Positions 1 to 8,541 of a stretch of DNA of 64,000 nucleotides are shown in pieces. Under the pieces are notes generated by a model. That model ran no database searches. It saw nothing but the letters and a program-made list of their open reading frames with translations, and was not told the DNA's origin. Source of the DNA: Vibrio barjaei (GTDB lineage Bacteria; Pseudomonadota; Gammaproteobacteria; Enterobacterales; Vibrionaceae); the NCBI RefSeq assembly GCF_001639065.2, contig NZ_LQXO02000045.1:1-64000 (forward strand). Direction: 5' to 3'. Both the position numbers and the translations under genes were made by a program. Each line of letters starts with the position of its first letter. The stretch's first letter is position 1.

Positions 1-424
1 AATGACATTCCGAGAAGACTTAACACTCATCATTTATTGTGCTTGTGAGAGTAAGTCTACCTCTCGTTGTTAGCTTTGCATCTTATTCGATAGGGTTCGA
101 TATAGTGTGTGTCCCTTTTATACCTCTGGGTTCGATATAGTGTGTGTCCCTTTTATATTTATACCTCTTAGAGCCAGAGCCAGCAGTTCTTTAGACATTT
201 TTCGGCTAGCACTTTTGCTAAATTGGTAGGATCGGATGAGGAGAGGTATAGCTCAAGTGGCATTTTTAGAATGCTCTCCAAACTGAAGCACAAAAACTTT
301 GCACAGAAGACTGGTCAATTCAAATTGTTTAGGGGTATTCAATTATTTGATGCCACTCTCTGATCATCTTGGTGTTATACAATAAAATGCAGCACAACAA
401 GATGAATAAATTATTGGAAATCAG
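1..424. other. Gene-free left edge with a short tandem repeat
   Basis: No convincing coding frame, RNA gene or terminator is visible. The stretch contains a two-copy tandem repeat (listed separately) and the upstream region of the DUF3644 gene. A purine-rich GGAAA lies about 8 nt before that gene's ATG. Confidence 0.6.
93..162. repeat. Two-copy tandem repeat, unit about 35 bp
   Basis: A 29-bp block starting GGGTTCGATATAGTG is present identically at 93-121 and 128-156. Each copy is followed by ACCTCT, but the second carries an inserted ATTTAT before it. Each unit starts GGG and has CCC about 20 nt later. Function unknown; it could be a remnant of a repeat array or of a mobile-element end. Confidence 0.85.
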
Positions 425-1750
425 ATGGCTAAAGTCGAAATGCAGTTATTGCTGTACCAATTCTTGCAGAAGCATCAAACAGAGAGTTCAACTTTCACCA
501 AAGAAGAGCTTATCGCGCATGTAGGCTGGAAGCCAAGTACATTCAAATCTTACTACGGGAAGGGTCAGATAACTCAATTCTTAGCAGAGATTGGAGTTAA
601 TACATACGAAGCAATCAATGTACTAGATGTAAGTTTTATCGAGTTCAAAAAGCGTTTATCTCAAAGTAAGCACTATCAAGAGCTAGGTCATAAATGTAAA
701 TCTAACTTAGCTAAAGCCCTGCTCAAAAAGTCCAAAGATAACATGATGCTTGCATTAGAGCTTTACAACAGACCGTCACTTGAAAACAAGTTAGATGGAT
801 TTGTAATGATGTACTCAACTGCTTGGGAGCAGCTTCTGAAAGCAATAATCATTGAGCGAGATGGTGAAGAAGCGGTATTCGAGAAAGCGAATAAGCAAGG
901 CGTAAAGAAAACAATATCTTTGAGGCAATGCTTGGATAAATTGTTCAAAGAAAATGACAATGTAAGAAAGAATATCTCTCGTATAGCTGATTGGCGTGAT
1001 GGTGCTGTTCATCTACTTATGCCTGAGCTCCAAGGGTTGGCTTCTCGCATATTCCAATCTGGTGTGCTGAATTATTCATCAAAGTTTCAGGAGTTTGCAG
1101 AAGTACCATTTATGCGCTCTCAGCATGCTGGAATGATATCACTAGTTGGTGATTTTAAGATGCCACCAGAGCCAGTGTTGCGATCATTGTATGGTAAGGC
1201 AGCGGAAGATATGCTCGAACTAGCTCAAACGGTGCAAGATGAAATCGAGAAAGAAGATGATATTGAGTTCGCTATACCGATTAACGTATCACTTGTGTAT
1301 GCTCGTGATGAGAAAGACAGTCAGATAATACTTGCTGCGGCTAACGGTAAAGCTCAGGACTTGGAGCAGTTGAAAAAAGCTCTTGTAGTTGAGAAGCAAG
1401 TAGATCCAGAGAAAACTCATACTTTCACTCAAAAGACTGCTATTGATGCCATTAATAAGACCCTTCATGCTAACTACGATATGGCAAAACTAGAAAAGTG
1501 CTTAGTAGCTCGAGACAAAAAGGGAAAGCCAACAATAAATAGTCATTGCTTCCAAGCGGCAGTCTCAAAGCTGAACTGGAAAGCAACTTGTAACAAGCAC
1601 CACCACTATCAAAAGATATCTAACACACATATTTATTCCCAAGATGCGGTTGATGAGCTCGTTAGGCAAGTTACGACGAAGGATAATTTTATCAAGCAAG
1701 CAAAATCTCAAGCTAAGAAGAAAAGAAATAAACAGGCTGCTCTTGCTTAA
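425..1750 (+). CDS. DUF3644-like protein, function unknown
   Basis: A 441-residue soluble protein. Residues about 1-75 look like a small helical, possibly DNA-binding domain. Residues about 100-215 carry the pattern ALELYNRPSLENKLDGFVMM followed by AWEQLLKAIIIERDG, which resembles DUF3644 proteins. The C-terminus is Lys-rich (AKSQAKKKRNKQ), suggesting nucleic-acid contact. There is no signal peptide or membrane segment. The ATG at 425 follows a GGAAA motif. No partner gene overlaps it; a repeat lies upstream and a dispersed palindrome downstream, as is common in variable islands. Family assignment is by eye; any role in defence is only a guess. Confidence 0.6.
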   Translation: MAKVEMQLLLYQFLQKHQTESSTFTKEELIAHVGWKPSTFKSYYGKGQITQFLAEIGVNTYEAINVLDVSFIEFKKRLSQSKHYQELGHKCKSNLAKALLKKSKDNMMLALELYNRPSLENKLDGFVMMYSTAWEQLLKAIIIERDGEEAVFEKANKQGVKKTISLRQCLDKLFKENDNVRKNISRIADWRDGAVHLLMPELQGLASRIFQSGVLNYSSKFQEFAEVPFMRSQHAGMISLVGDFKMPPEPVLRSLYGKAAEDMLELAQTVQDEIEKEDDIEFAIPINVSLVYARDEKDSQIILAAANGKAQDLEQLKKALVVEKQVDPEKTHTFTQKTAIDAINKTLHANYDMAKLEKCLVARDKKGKPTINSHCFQAAVSKLNWKATCNKHHHYQKISNTHIYSQDAVDELVRQVTTKDNFIKQAKSQAKKKRNKQAALA

Positions 1751-1985
1751 TATTTTCGATATGGCTCTTTTGGTTTTGGCTAGGAGCCAGATTATTAATC
1801 TCCCTCTAATTTTTAGGCCGACTACTTGCATTAGAAAAAGTAACCCGACTAAGTGTCACGCAATTTGACAATGGCGTTAGTGCTAACAACGAATGGGGCA
1901 AAAGTAAGCTAGAGGTGGCTCATCTGACTCAGAGGACGCCGATGGTAGATTCCTGCCTTCGCAGGAATGACTGGATTTGGGCACT
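1751..1985. other. Intergenic spacer with a dispersed palindrome
   Basis: Spacer between convergent genes. It holds a 12-bp perfect palindrome (GTTAGTGCTAAC) near 1875 and a copy of the dispersed repeat at 1946-1971. No gene was seen. Confidence 0.5.
1946..1971. repeat. Dispersed palindromic repeat, copy 1
   Basis: ATTCCTGC and GCAGGAAT form a perfect 8-bp stem around CTTC (1949-1968). The flanking TAG and GAC are shared with a second copy at 5371-5397. This is a REP-like dispersed element of the kind that gives spurious 'FLRRQESI' peptides when translated. Confidence 0.8.
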
Positions 1986-2279
1986 TTACCGTATATCGTA
2001 ACTAATTTGCTTACTTACGTTCTTTAGTTGCACCCCAACCTTACTAAACGCCTCATAGATAGTTGTTGAGACATGCAGCTGACCTTCTCCCATTAAAAAG
2101 TTTGCTCTATCTTGATTCGTTTCGAATACGCATACGATTTTTAAGCTCTGTGGAAAAGAATCGAATTTAACAGTATGAGTCACCCAAAGAAAACCATCGT
2201 AGCTTTTTAGCGTCCCTTCACATACTTCGGTCAGTATGTCTCTAATTAAATTTTCAACTTTCTTATCTGATTTACGCAT
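1986..2279 (-). CDS. Small conserved-looking hypothetical protein
   Basis: A 97-residue protein without membrane segments. The start ATG (2279) is preceded by AGGAAATTTTCTCC, so a ribosome site is plausible. The sequence alternates charged helices (KKVENLIRDILTEVCEG) and beta-like segments (WVTHTVKFDSF, IVCVFETN), suggesting a compact alpha/beta domain. I do not recognise a named family. It is convergent with the DUF3644 gene and ends just beside a dispersed repeat. Confidence 0.6.
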   Translation of the reverse strand: MRKSDKKVENLIRDILTEVCEGTLKSYDGFLWVTHTVKFDSFPQSLKIVCVFETNQDRANFLMGEGQLHVSTTIYEAFSKVGVQLKNVSKQISYDIR

Positions 2280-2541
2280 GGAGAAAATTTCCTATTTGTA
2301 ATGGATAAATAAATATGACCGCATACTTGGCACTCCCAATGTTTGGAAAGTAGGTCAAACAACAGGAGTTGAGGTTGGAGTATACCCACATCAAACTCAT
2401 AAAGGGCAACTGCATTTAATAACGTTATGTTATCATTTTTATAATTATTGATAACTTTTAAATACTACCAGTCATACTTATACTTCTCCACATCGAAACG
2501 AAACACGAAACGAATAATCAAATCAGTTTTTGGAGAAAGTT

Positions 2542-3033
2542 ATGAAAATGAATCACGTTGGTATCATGGTTGGCGATATGGACAAAGCGGTAGAGTTCTA
2601 CACTAAAGCGCTAGGCCTTCGCGTTGTAATGAACAACACTAAAGTAATCGAAGAGCGCGAAAGTGCAATCGGTCGTATGTGTATTGCAGTATTTGGTGAA
2701 GGCTTCAAAGGCTTCAACATTGCTCACCTAGTAACTAATGACGGTATCGGTGTAGAGCTGTTCGAAATGGTTGACCGTGAAGAACGTCATAACGTTGACT
2801 TTTCTCGTCTAGGTATCTTCCACTTCTGTCTACAATTGCCAAAAGAGCAGTTTGAATCTGCAATCAAACGTGTAGAAGAGTTTGGCGGTAAAGTGCGCAT
2901 GGATATTCACCGTTACCACCCAGAAGATGATTCTAAGCAAGCGCAAATGGTTTACCTAGAAGACCCGTTTGGTAACTTATTTGAGTTCTACTCTCACTCT
3001 TACGAAGACACTTACGCTTCTGATTACGAGTAA
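2542..3033 (+). CDS. VOC-family (glyoxalase/bleomycin-resistance fold) protein
   Basis: A 163-residue protein made of two beta-alpha-beta-beta-beta modules. It opens MKMNHVGIMVGDMDKAVEFY, typical of the vicinal-oxygen-chelate fold, and ends with the family signature DPFGNLFEFY, whose Glu is a usual metal ligand. The N-terminal His in NHVGI and the His in FHFCLQL are the other likely ligands. VOC proteins include lactoylglutathione lyase, dioxygenases and resistance proteins; the substrate here cannot be read. A longer frame begins at a TTG at 2530, but the ATG at 2542 sits behind GGAG and is preferred. It is monocistronic with its own terminator. Confidence 0.85.
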   Translation: MKMNHVGIMVGDMDKAVEFYTKALGLRVVMNNTKVIEERESAIGRMCIAVFGEGFKGFNIAHLVTNDGIGVELFEMVDREERHNVDFSRLGIFHFCLQLPKEQFESAIKRVEEFGGKVRMDIHRYHPEDDSKQAQMVYLEDPFGNLFEFYSHSYEDTYASDYE

Positions 3034-3061
3034 CTCTAAATTGCTAATTGAATAATTCTTG

Positions 3062-3098
3062 TGCCCACTAGATATTTGTCTCGTGGGCATTTTTGTTT
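3062..3098 (+). terminator. Intrinsic terminator after the VOC gene
   Basis: TGCCCAC (3062-3068) pairs with GTGGGCA (3083-3089) and is followed by TTTTTGTTTT on the plus strand. Confidence 0.85.
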
Positions 3099-3172
3099 TA
3101 TTGCCTCAATGAATCTCGAAGAAAGTGAATTAGTGAGGCTCTTGCTGACGCAAACAACACAAACGATAAAGT

Positions 3173-4531
3173 TTAAGTGAGCCGTGCAATTTGCTCTCTT
3201 ACAATCTCTAAAGCTGATTGCAATTGTGGACGACTTGATGGACCCGCCAGGGATATCCTCACCGCTGCCGGAACTTCATAACGACCCACAGCAAACATTT
3301 CTGCTTCTCTCACTCTAACCCCATATTTCAGCAATGATTGGTTAAAATGATACCCTGTTAGCGGTTCAGGCAAAGGTAGCCAAACATTGTAACCAGGCAC
3401 GCCAATCTGGATTTTGGGAAATACCGTCTTCCAGACCCGATGACGTGCATTGAGTTCCATAGCGATCTCTTCATCCACAGCTTGCATTGCACCGCTGGTT
3501 AGCCAGCGACACACCAGATCGATGATGAGTGGGCTAACATACATACAACTGGCTCGTAGCGCACGTTGCATTAAGTCCTTGAAGGACAATGGCAGAATGA
3601 TAAAGCCCAGTCGCAACCCACCCGCAAAGTACTTAGAAAAGCTCCCTACGTATAAGGTAATATCCGGAGCGATAGCAACTAACGGACTCTTTCGATGAGA
3701 CGGTGGGCAGTAGAGCACATCGTCCTCAATAATTAGCACATTGTAACGACGGCATATTTCAATGATTTTCAGTCTTCGACTGTCCGATAACTGGGCTCCG
3801 GTCGGGTTTTGAACTCCCGGAGTTAGATAAAGTAGTTTGGGACGATGTCTCTTACAGTGCAAAGCTAAATCTTCCGGATCTAATCCATGCTCATCGACTT
3901 TTGCTGGCACTAGCTTTCGTTCGGCTTGTTGACATGCGTGGATGAATTCAGGATAACACAACCCTTCAGCAAGAATAGTATCATGGGGACGGCTTAGTGC
4001 TTGAATAATCAACGATATTCCGTGTTGCCCCCCATGTGTCCACACCACTCGTCGGGCATCAATATCGATATTGAATTTGGTCATCAGCCATTGTCGAAGG
4101 GTCTCGCTATGACCATGAATACCATCAGCGGAGTAATAATCCAGTACCGCTGCTTGCGCGATTTCTTCGTGAGATAGCGCCTTCAATGCATCAGCAAGAA
4201 GCTTAGGCTGCGACAAAAGAAAAGGTCGACAGCGTGCCAAATCAATACCTTTTTCTTCCAATACCGGATGATAAAAGTGGTTCAGTTCAGTTTCTCTGTT
4301 CCGAACATAAGTACCGCTTCCGACTTTAGGCTCCGTTAATCCCCTTCGCTCGAGCTCATGATAAGCTCTTGTCACCGTTCCAACTGTCACACCCAGTCGA
4401 TACGACAAAATACGCTGGGGTAGCAATTTAGTATCCGGCTCTAGTTCACCACTTTCTATCACCTCAGCAATCGCGTCAGCCAGTGCCATAAACTTAGGTC
4501 CGGAACGACCCGATATATCAGGGACTAACAT
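3173..4531 (-). CDS. MocR-type transcriptional regulator (GntR HTH plus aminotransferase domain)
   Basis: A 452-residue fusion. Residues about 10-80 form a GntR winged helix (LPQRILSYRLGVTVGTVTRA, then GSGTYV). Residues about 115-450 are a fold-type I aminotransferase domain with TPGVQNPTG and the PLP-lysine motif GSFSKYFAGGLRLGF. MocR regulators bind PLP or a PLP-amine adduct and control vitamin B6, GABA, taurine or amino-acid genes. It is divergent from the LysE-family exporter at 4698, separated by about 165 bp, so exporter control by an amino acid or amine is the natural inference. No other PLP-metabolism gene is nearby. Confidence 0.9.
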   Translation of the reverse strand: MLVPDISGRSGPKFMALADAIAEVIESGELEPDTKLLPQRILSYRLGVTVGTVTRAYHELERRGLTEPKVGSGTYVRNRETELNHFYHPVLEEKGIDLARCRPFLLSQPKLLADALKALSHEEIAQAAVLDYYSADGIHGHSETLRQWLMTKFNIDIDARRVVWTHGGQHGISLIIQALSRPHDTILAEGLCYPEFIHACQQAERKLVPAKVDEHGLDPEDLALHCKRHRPKLLYLTPGVQNPTGAQLSDSRRLKIIEICRRYNVLIIEDDVLYCPPSHRKSPLVAIAPDITLYVGSFSKYFAGGLRLGFIILPLSFKDLMQRALRASCMYVSPLIIDLVCRWLTSGAMQAVDEEIAMELNARHRVWKTVFPKIQIGVPGYNVWLPLPEPLTGYHFNQSLLKYGVRVREAEMFAVGRYEVPAAVRISLAGPSSRPQLQSALEIVREQIARLT

Positions 4532-4697
4532 TGTCTCTCTCCAAAGGGGTACAATTGTTTCTTGTAATCAGGATAAATAAGGCCTGAGGAAAATGAAACC
4601 AAAGAATTGTCACCATGACGCATTAACTGTAGGTCTATCTCTCTGAGCACCTTTACTCTTGGGCTGTCTGTACTTGTTTAAGAGGAGAAGAAAGGAA

Positions 4698-5306
4698 ATG
4701 ACGACATTATGGGACTTAATGCCGGCCATGAGTTTATTCGCATTTGTTACCGCCATCACCCCGGGACCGAACAATTTATTGCTCGCCAATTCAGGGGCAC
4801 AATTTGGTATCCGGAAATCATGGCGACATCTGATTGGTATTCGTATTGGTGTAGCCGGGCTGATCCTGCTCTGTGCATGTGGCGTAGGTGTCGCTCTTAC
4901 GACTCACCCTAGTTGGTATCTAGCAATAAAATACCTTGGTCTGGCTTATATGTTTTGGTTGATGATAAAGCTGTTATGTACCAACCCTTTCTCCGGAAAA
5001 CCCACCAAGAGCAAACCAATCAATATGACTCAGGCTACGTTATTTCAACTGGGTAATATGAAAGCCTGGATGGCATCACTCGCTTTGGTAACAAGCTATA
5101 GCCTACCCTCCAGCTATTGGCTCTCTGTGGCACTGATTACCTTGGTATTTACGACATTCGGACTGTTTGCCAATATCACTTGGGTTTGGGTTGGTCAAAA
5201 AATCCGAGTTTATCTCAATACCGCCTTAAAACAGCGCATGTTTAATATCAGCCTAGCCGCGATAACGTTTATATCGTTGTTGCCAGTGTTGGAGCACTCT
5301 ATCTGA
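4698..5306 (+). CDS. LysE/RhtB-family amino-acid exporter
   Basis: A 202-residue integral membrane protein with about six hydrophobic segments. The N-terminal signature TAITPGPNNLLLANSGAQFG is the hallmark TPGPN motif of LysE/RhtB exporters, which efflux amino acids or derivatives. The ATG at 4698 is preceded by AGGAGAAGAAAGG; an upstream TTG in the same frame (4659) is not needed. It is divergently paired with the MocR regulator, its probable controller. Substrate unknown. Confidence 0.9.
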   Translation: MTTLWDLMPAMSLFAFVTAITPGPNNLLLANSGAQFGIRKSWRHLIGIRIGVAGLILLCACGVGVALTTHPSWYLAIKYLGLAYMFWLMIKLLCTNPFSGKPTKSKPINMTQATLFQLGNMKAWMASLALVTSYSLPSSYWLSVALITLVFTTFGLFANITWVWVGQKIRVYLNTALKQRMFNISLAAITFISLLPVLEHSI

Positions 5307-5824
5307 GTAACGAAGATTTGAATTTTGTATTTCTAAAAAGATGGTGCATGTGATTCAGTAGGCTCGTCTATAGATTCTTGCCTTCGCAGGAATGACAATA
5401 TTTGGACTTGGCACATACTGGTAAGTAACACCGAAAGGGGTCGAAGTAAGCACTGGGCCTCCACTAAGTTTCGGAGAAGCTTGTCTTGTTGAAGCCCTAT
5501 GTTGTTAGGAGAACGCACATGTCTGAGGACCAAGATAACGTTAAACTTCCTTAACTCTCAGAACGCTAGCTCTACGCTACAAACTAAGATCGCCGCATTC
5601 TCAACACCTGTCTTAACCGCCTAATTAGTAATTGAACTATCAATATCATGAGCGTATAGTTTTCGTACTACGTTGAAGGATTCTCATTACATATAGGAAC
5701 TCGAAAATGTGCTTAGTCATTAAGTGTGGTTGTACTCGCTGCCCACCACTTTCATAAAATATCAGTAATTTTAGTTACTTAAGGCGCTGCTCTGTGCGTC
5801 AAGATATTTTATTGGAGTTTAAAA
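5307..5824. other. 518-bp gene-free spacer
   Basis: The spacer carries the second dispersed palindrome (5371-5397) and the promoter region of the next LysE-family gene. A minus-strand open frame at 5333-5533 encodes the repeat-derived peptide FLRRQESI and is judged spurious. No riboswitch-like architecture was recognised. Confidence 0.55.
5371..5397. repeat. Dispersed palindromic repeat, copy 2
   Basis: TAGATTCTTGCCTTCGCAGG continues into AATGACA. It differs from the copy at 1946-1971 by one base in the left arm (TTGC for CTGC). The arms flank CTTC and it has the same orientation as copy 1. Confidence 0.8.
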
Positions 5825-6454
5825 ATGACTATTCATACTATTATCGCCTTTGCTGGCATTGTATTTTTATTGGCTGTAATACCGGGTCCAAATGCGCTTC
5901 TGATTTTGTACACTTCGCTAACCGAGGGAAAGCGACTCGCCTTTGTAAACATACTAGGTATTAGTTGCGGCTTTCTAATCCATGCTTTTGTCACTGCAAA
6001 AGGGCTAAGCCTGATCATCTCCCATTCTTACATGGCCTTTAGCGCGTTGAAATGGTTAGGTGCCGGTTATTTGCTTTGGCTTGGGGTGAACAACATAAGA
6101 AAAGGTTTAAGCCTGTCTAAACCGATGTTGAACACGGATACACCAACCATAAATACCACACTTGCAAATAGCTTTTATAAGGGATTATTTACCAATCTAC
6201 TTAATCCTAAAATAATCTTGTTCTACTTATCAATATTCCCACAATTTACCTCACCAGAGAACATTGTTACTCAAAGTATAGTGTTGGGGTCTATTCATGC
6301 ATTTGTTGTGGCTAGCTGGTTCATTATTGTCATCTTATTTGCGTCAAAGATGAGATCTTTATTAACGTCATCTAAAACAGCTAAATACTTAAACTATGTA
6401 AGTGGTGGGTTGTTTATTAGTTTTGCGGCAAGCCTAGCAAGAACCAGACTTTAA
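5825..6454 (+). CDS. LysE/RhtB-family exporter, second copy
   Basis: A 209-residue six-segment membrane protein with the motif AVIPGPNALLILYTSL near residue 20. It is clearly the same superfamily as the protein at 4698 but not a close duplicate: the loops and C-terminus differ. The start ATG is preceded by TTGGAG. No regulator is adjacent, and it ends before a long hairpin. Expected role is efflux of an amino acid or related amphipathic compound. Confidence 0.88.
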   Translation: MTIHTIIAFAGIVFLLAVIPGPNALLILYTSLTEGKRLAFVNILGISCGFLIHAFVTAKGLSLIISHSYMAFSALKWLGAGYLLWLGVNNIRKGLSLSKPMLNTDTPTINTTLANSFYKGLFTNLLNPKIILFYLSIFPQFTSPENIVTQSIVLGSIHAFVVASWFIIVILFASKMRSLLTSSKTAKYLNYVSGGLFISFAASLARTRL

Positions 6455-6496
6455 AATCAATAACTTACTTGAAATTTTACTCGATAAAGTTAGGAG

Positions 6497-6545
6497 TTCT
6501 ACCCCACTTTCGCTTCATAAATGAAGGAGAGAAAGTGGGGTAGAA
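6497..6545. terminator. Long hairpin with 15-bp perfect arms
   Basis: TTCTACCCCACTTTC (6497-6511) is exactly complementary to 6531-6545. The loop contains a second inverted pair (CTTCAT/ATGAAG). Only AAAACG follows on the plus strand, so it is an imperfect terminator for the LysE gene; on the minus strand a T run precedes it. It could equally be a transcript-stabilising or REP-type element. Confidence 0.65.
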
Positions 6546-6739
6546 AAACGTCAAACGCATGTCTGTTGATGATAAACATACCACTTGTTTCCTTGAGGAG
6601 GTTCTCTGCCAATCAGAAAAACACCTGTCACCCTTGTTATATGAACACTAATTTCTCACAACTAATTATTGGCATATGCTAGTTATGTTTATACTATCTC
6701 TGGCAAAACTTAAGGAGTCCATTAACCTGAAGGTACGTT

Positions 6740-7135
6740 ATGTCTATTCATCATCCTATCAACCACCAGCAATGTGCCATTTGCTGCCAGCCTTTTTTCA
6801 ACCCACATACAACTCTTGAGTTCATTCCTACGTTAGATGGTGGAGTAAAGGCTCAAATCGTGCCCATGGAGAATGTGCAAGGCTACCAAGATGTCATGCA
6901 GGGTGGTGCAATCAGCGCTCTACATGATGCCGCCATGACCCACTGTCTTTTCTCTCGCGACGTTTGTGCCATGACAGCCCAACTTGATGTTCGCTTTATC
7001 AAACCAATACCTCTTAACACGTTAATTGAGGTACAAGCTCATTGCCTGAAAAGCAAACGAGGTTTGTATGTTTTAAAGAGTGGTATTTATGTGGATGGTG
7101 AGTGTTATTCAAAGGCTGAAGCGAAGTTTATGTAG
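6740..7135 (+). CDS. PaaI-like hotdog-fold thioesterase
   Basis: A 131-residue protein. The segment QDVMQGGAISALHDAAMTHC corresponds to the PaaI-family pattern HGG-(x)n-D, with Gln in place of His just before GG and the conserved acidic residue in LHDAA. The C-terminal half TAQLDVRFIKPIPLNTLIEV matches the hotdog beta sheet. The family hydrolyses acyl-CoA thioesters. The gene has an upstream AT-rich region and stands alone; it ends 67 bp from the tail of the oppositely oriented oxygenase gene. Whether it serves the adjacent biosynthetic set is unknown. Confidence 0.8.
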   Translation: MSIHHPINHQQCAICCQPFFNPHTTLEFIPTLDGGVKAQIVPMENVQGYQDVMQGGAISALHDAAMTHCLFSRDVCAMTAQLDVRFIKPIPLNTLIEVQAHCLKSKRGLYVLKSGIYVDGECYSKAEAKFM

Positions 7136-7201
7136 CCACCTTCAACCAAGACCTCGTGCAGCTAATCAAGACTGTTGCTTAGCGAAGGCGGTTTTAAAAT
7201 T

Positions 7202-8221
7202 CTACATCTCTTCAAGAAAACGACCCCGAAGTTGTTGCTCAATCGCGGTTCTTGCGTCATCCATATCGGCAGGCACATTCGAAAGTGGGAAACCGTCTGG
7301 CCAAACTCCTCCTCGGTATACACCGCCCTCCACTCTGCCATAGGTTTCTTGATGAGCTATTGGCAGCGTAGGACTGTCCTCATAGGCCAGCCATAGGCGA
7401 AGCAGCAACCTTTTGTCCTCAGAGGAACTCGCTACATCGGTATATTCAGAACGCGCATGTAGCAAACGATGGTTGTCGATCAACAGTAAATCACCAGACT
7501 CAAGAGAGAGATCTAATGATTGGCCTTTTTCCTCTAAGTAACGGTCTAATGCATTCATCGCCTCAATTTGTTGTTTCGTTAGACGTGGTGCGTCGGAAAA
7601 GCGTTGAGAGCTTTCGATGAATCGCCGAACGTAGCGTGAAACGAAAGTTGCATTTAAACACGAAAATGGGGCCAACATCGTCCAACCTCGCTCGCCACCT
7701 CCTATGTCATCCCGCCTATCAAATGGAAATGGCTGGGTAAGAAGGCTGGCCAGATTAGGATGGGAGCGTTGCAATTGCCCAAACGCGGACACTGCACTCA
7801 CCAAACGCGTTTCTCCGCCTCGGCGGGCAGGATGGATACACAACAACGACAACAAGTCACAACGATCAGAATGAAATGGCAACGCCGCGCGACTTTCATA
7901 ACCCCGTTGATTTGGCCGAGAAATATCACTCTGTTTATCTGTAACGTGCCCAATGAAGTCAAACTTCTTACTTTGTGATACTGGCGCCCCAAATAAGAAG
8001 CCAATATTCAACAGTTCATTTCGACATTTATCTATACCTAGTTCCTTAACAGGAACACCTCTAATCAATATAAAACCCCGATTTTTCAAGACACTATCAA
8101 TATATTTTTTGTGCTTTTTAAACAGGTAACTTATATCCGTATTTTTATTTAAATCAAAAACCCAATCTTTACTATTAACAAGTTCAAAACCTTTCCAATT
8201 CAATCCATTTGCTAGAACCAC
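7202..8221 (-). CDS. TauD/TfdA-family Fe(II)/2-oxoglutarate-dependent oxygenase
   Basis: A 339-residue double-stranded beta-helix enzyme. The iron facial triad is visible: HxD at His117 and Asp119 (LPFHSDRCD) and a distal His at about 255 in NHRLLHAR. Arg275 in RLLLRLW is the expected 2-oxoglutarate anchor. GDLLLIDNHRLLHAR is typical of clavaminate-synthase-like oxygenases, which hydroxylate, desaturate, epoxidise or cyclise small amino-acid-derived substrates. It is transcribed away from the methyltransferase-led run at 8542 across a shared 320-bp AT-rich region, so I group it with that cluster. The first 100 residues are encoded by more AT-rich DNA than the remainder. Confidence 0.88.
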   Translation of the reverse strand: MVLANGLNWKGFELVNSKDWVFDLNKNTDISYLFKKHKKYIDSVLKNRGFILIRGVPVKELGIDKCRNELLNIGFLFGAPVSQSKKFDFIGHVTDKQSDISRPNQRGYESRAALPFHSDRCDLLSLLCIHPARRGGETRLVSAVSAFGQLQRSHPNLASLLTQPFPFDRRDDIGGGERGWTMLAPFSCLNATFVSRYVRRFIESSQRFSDAPRLTKQQIEAMNALDRYLEEKGQSLDLSLESGDLLLIDNHRLLHARSEYTDVASSSEDKRLLLRLWLAYEDSPTLPIAHQETYGRVEGGVYRGGVWPDGFPLSNVPADMDDARTAIEQQLRGRFLEEM

Positions 8222-8541
8222 CTATCCACCCCAAAGCCAGTTAATAACAATACATCTCTTTAAATACACTTATCACTAAAATACCAACCTAGGAATTAGA
8301 CTAAAGTCTCATAATTATTACACCCATCATTCTAGTTTTCGACGAATTAATAGACACAGCTTAAAACAACCCTCAATGTGTATAATTTTTATTCCTAAAA
8401 TGTAGAAACTTTAATAAAAACAACAGTGATCAAACTTTGCTATTTATTACTATTTTTAAGCATTTTTCGTATAGCATTTATTATTAATTCTGTTATCTGT
8501 AAAAAATAGTTTTTTCAGTTTTTACAGAAAAGGGATAACAA
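8222..8541. promoter_or_regulatory. Divergent AT-rich control region of the biosynthetic cluster
   Basis: The 320 bp between the oxygenase (minus) and the methyltransferase (plus) are strongly AT-rich, with A and T tracts, and hold no open frame. Promoters for both directions must lie here. I could not fix -35/-10 boxes or a specific operator with confidence. The composition suggests possible silencing by H-NS-type proteins; this is inferred only. Confidence 0.55.

Noticed and set aside
2290..2450. Open stretch readable as VWKVGQTTGVEVGVY
   Set aside because: It lacks a start codon and a ribosome site; at most a remnant, and no family was recognised.
5333..5533. Minus-strand 66-codon open frame
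   Set aside because: It is built on the dispersed repeat (FLRRQESI peptide) and has no ribosome site.
5640..5824. Lysine riboswitch before the second LysE-family gene
   Set aside because: None of the conserved lysine-riboswitch core elements were recognised.
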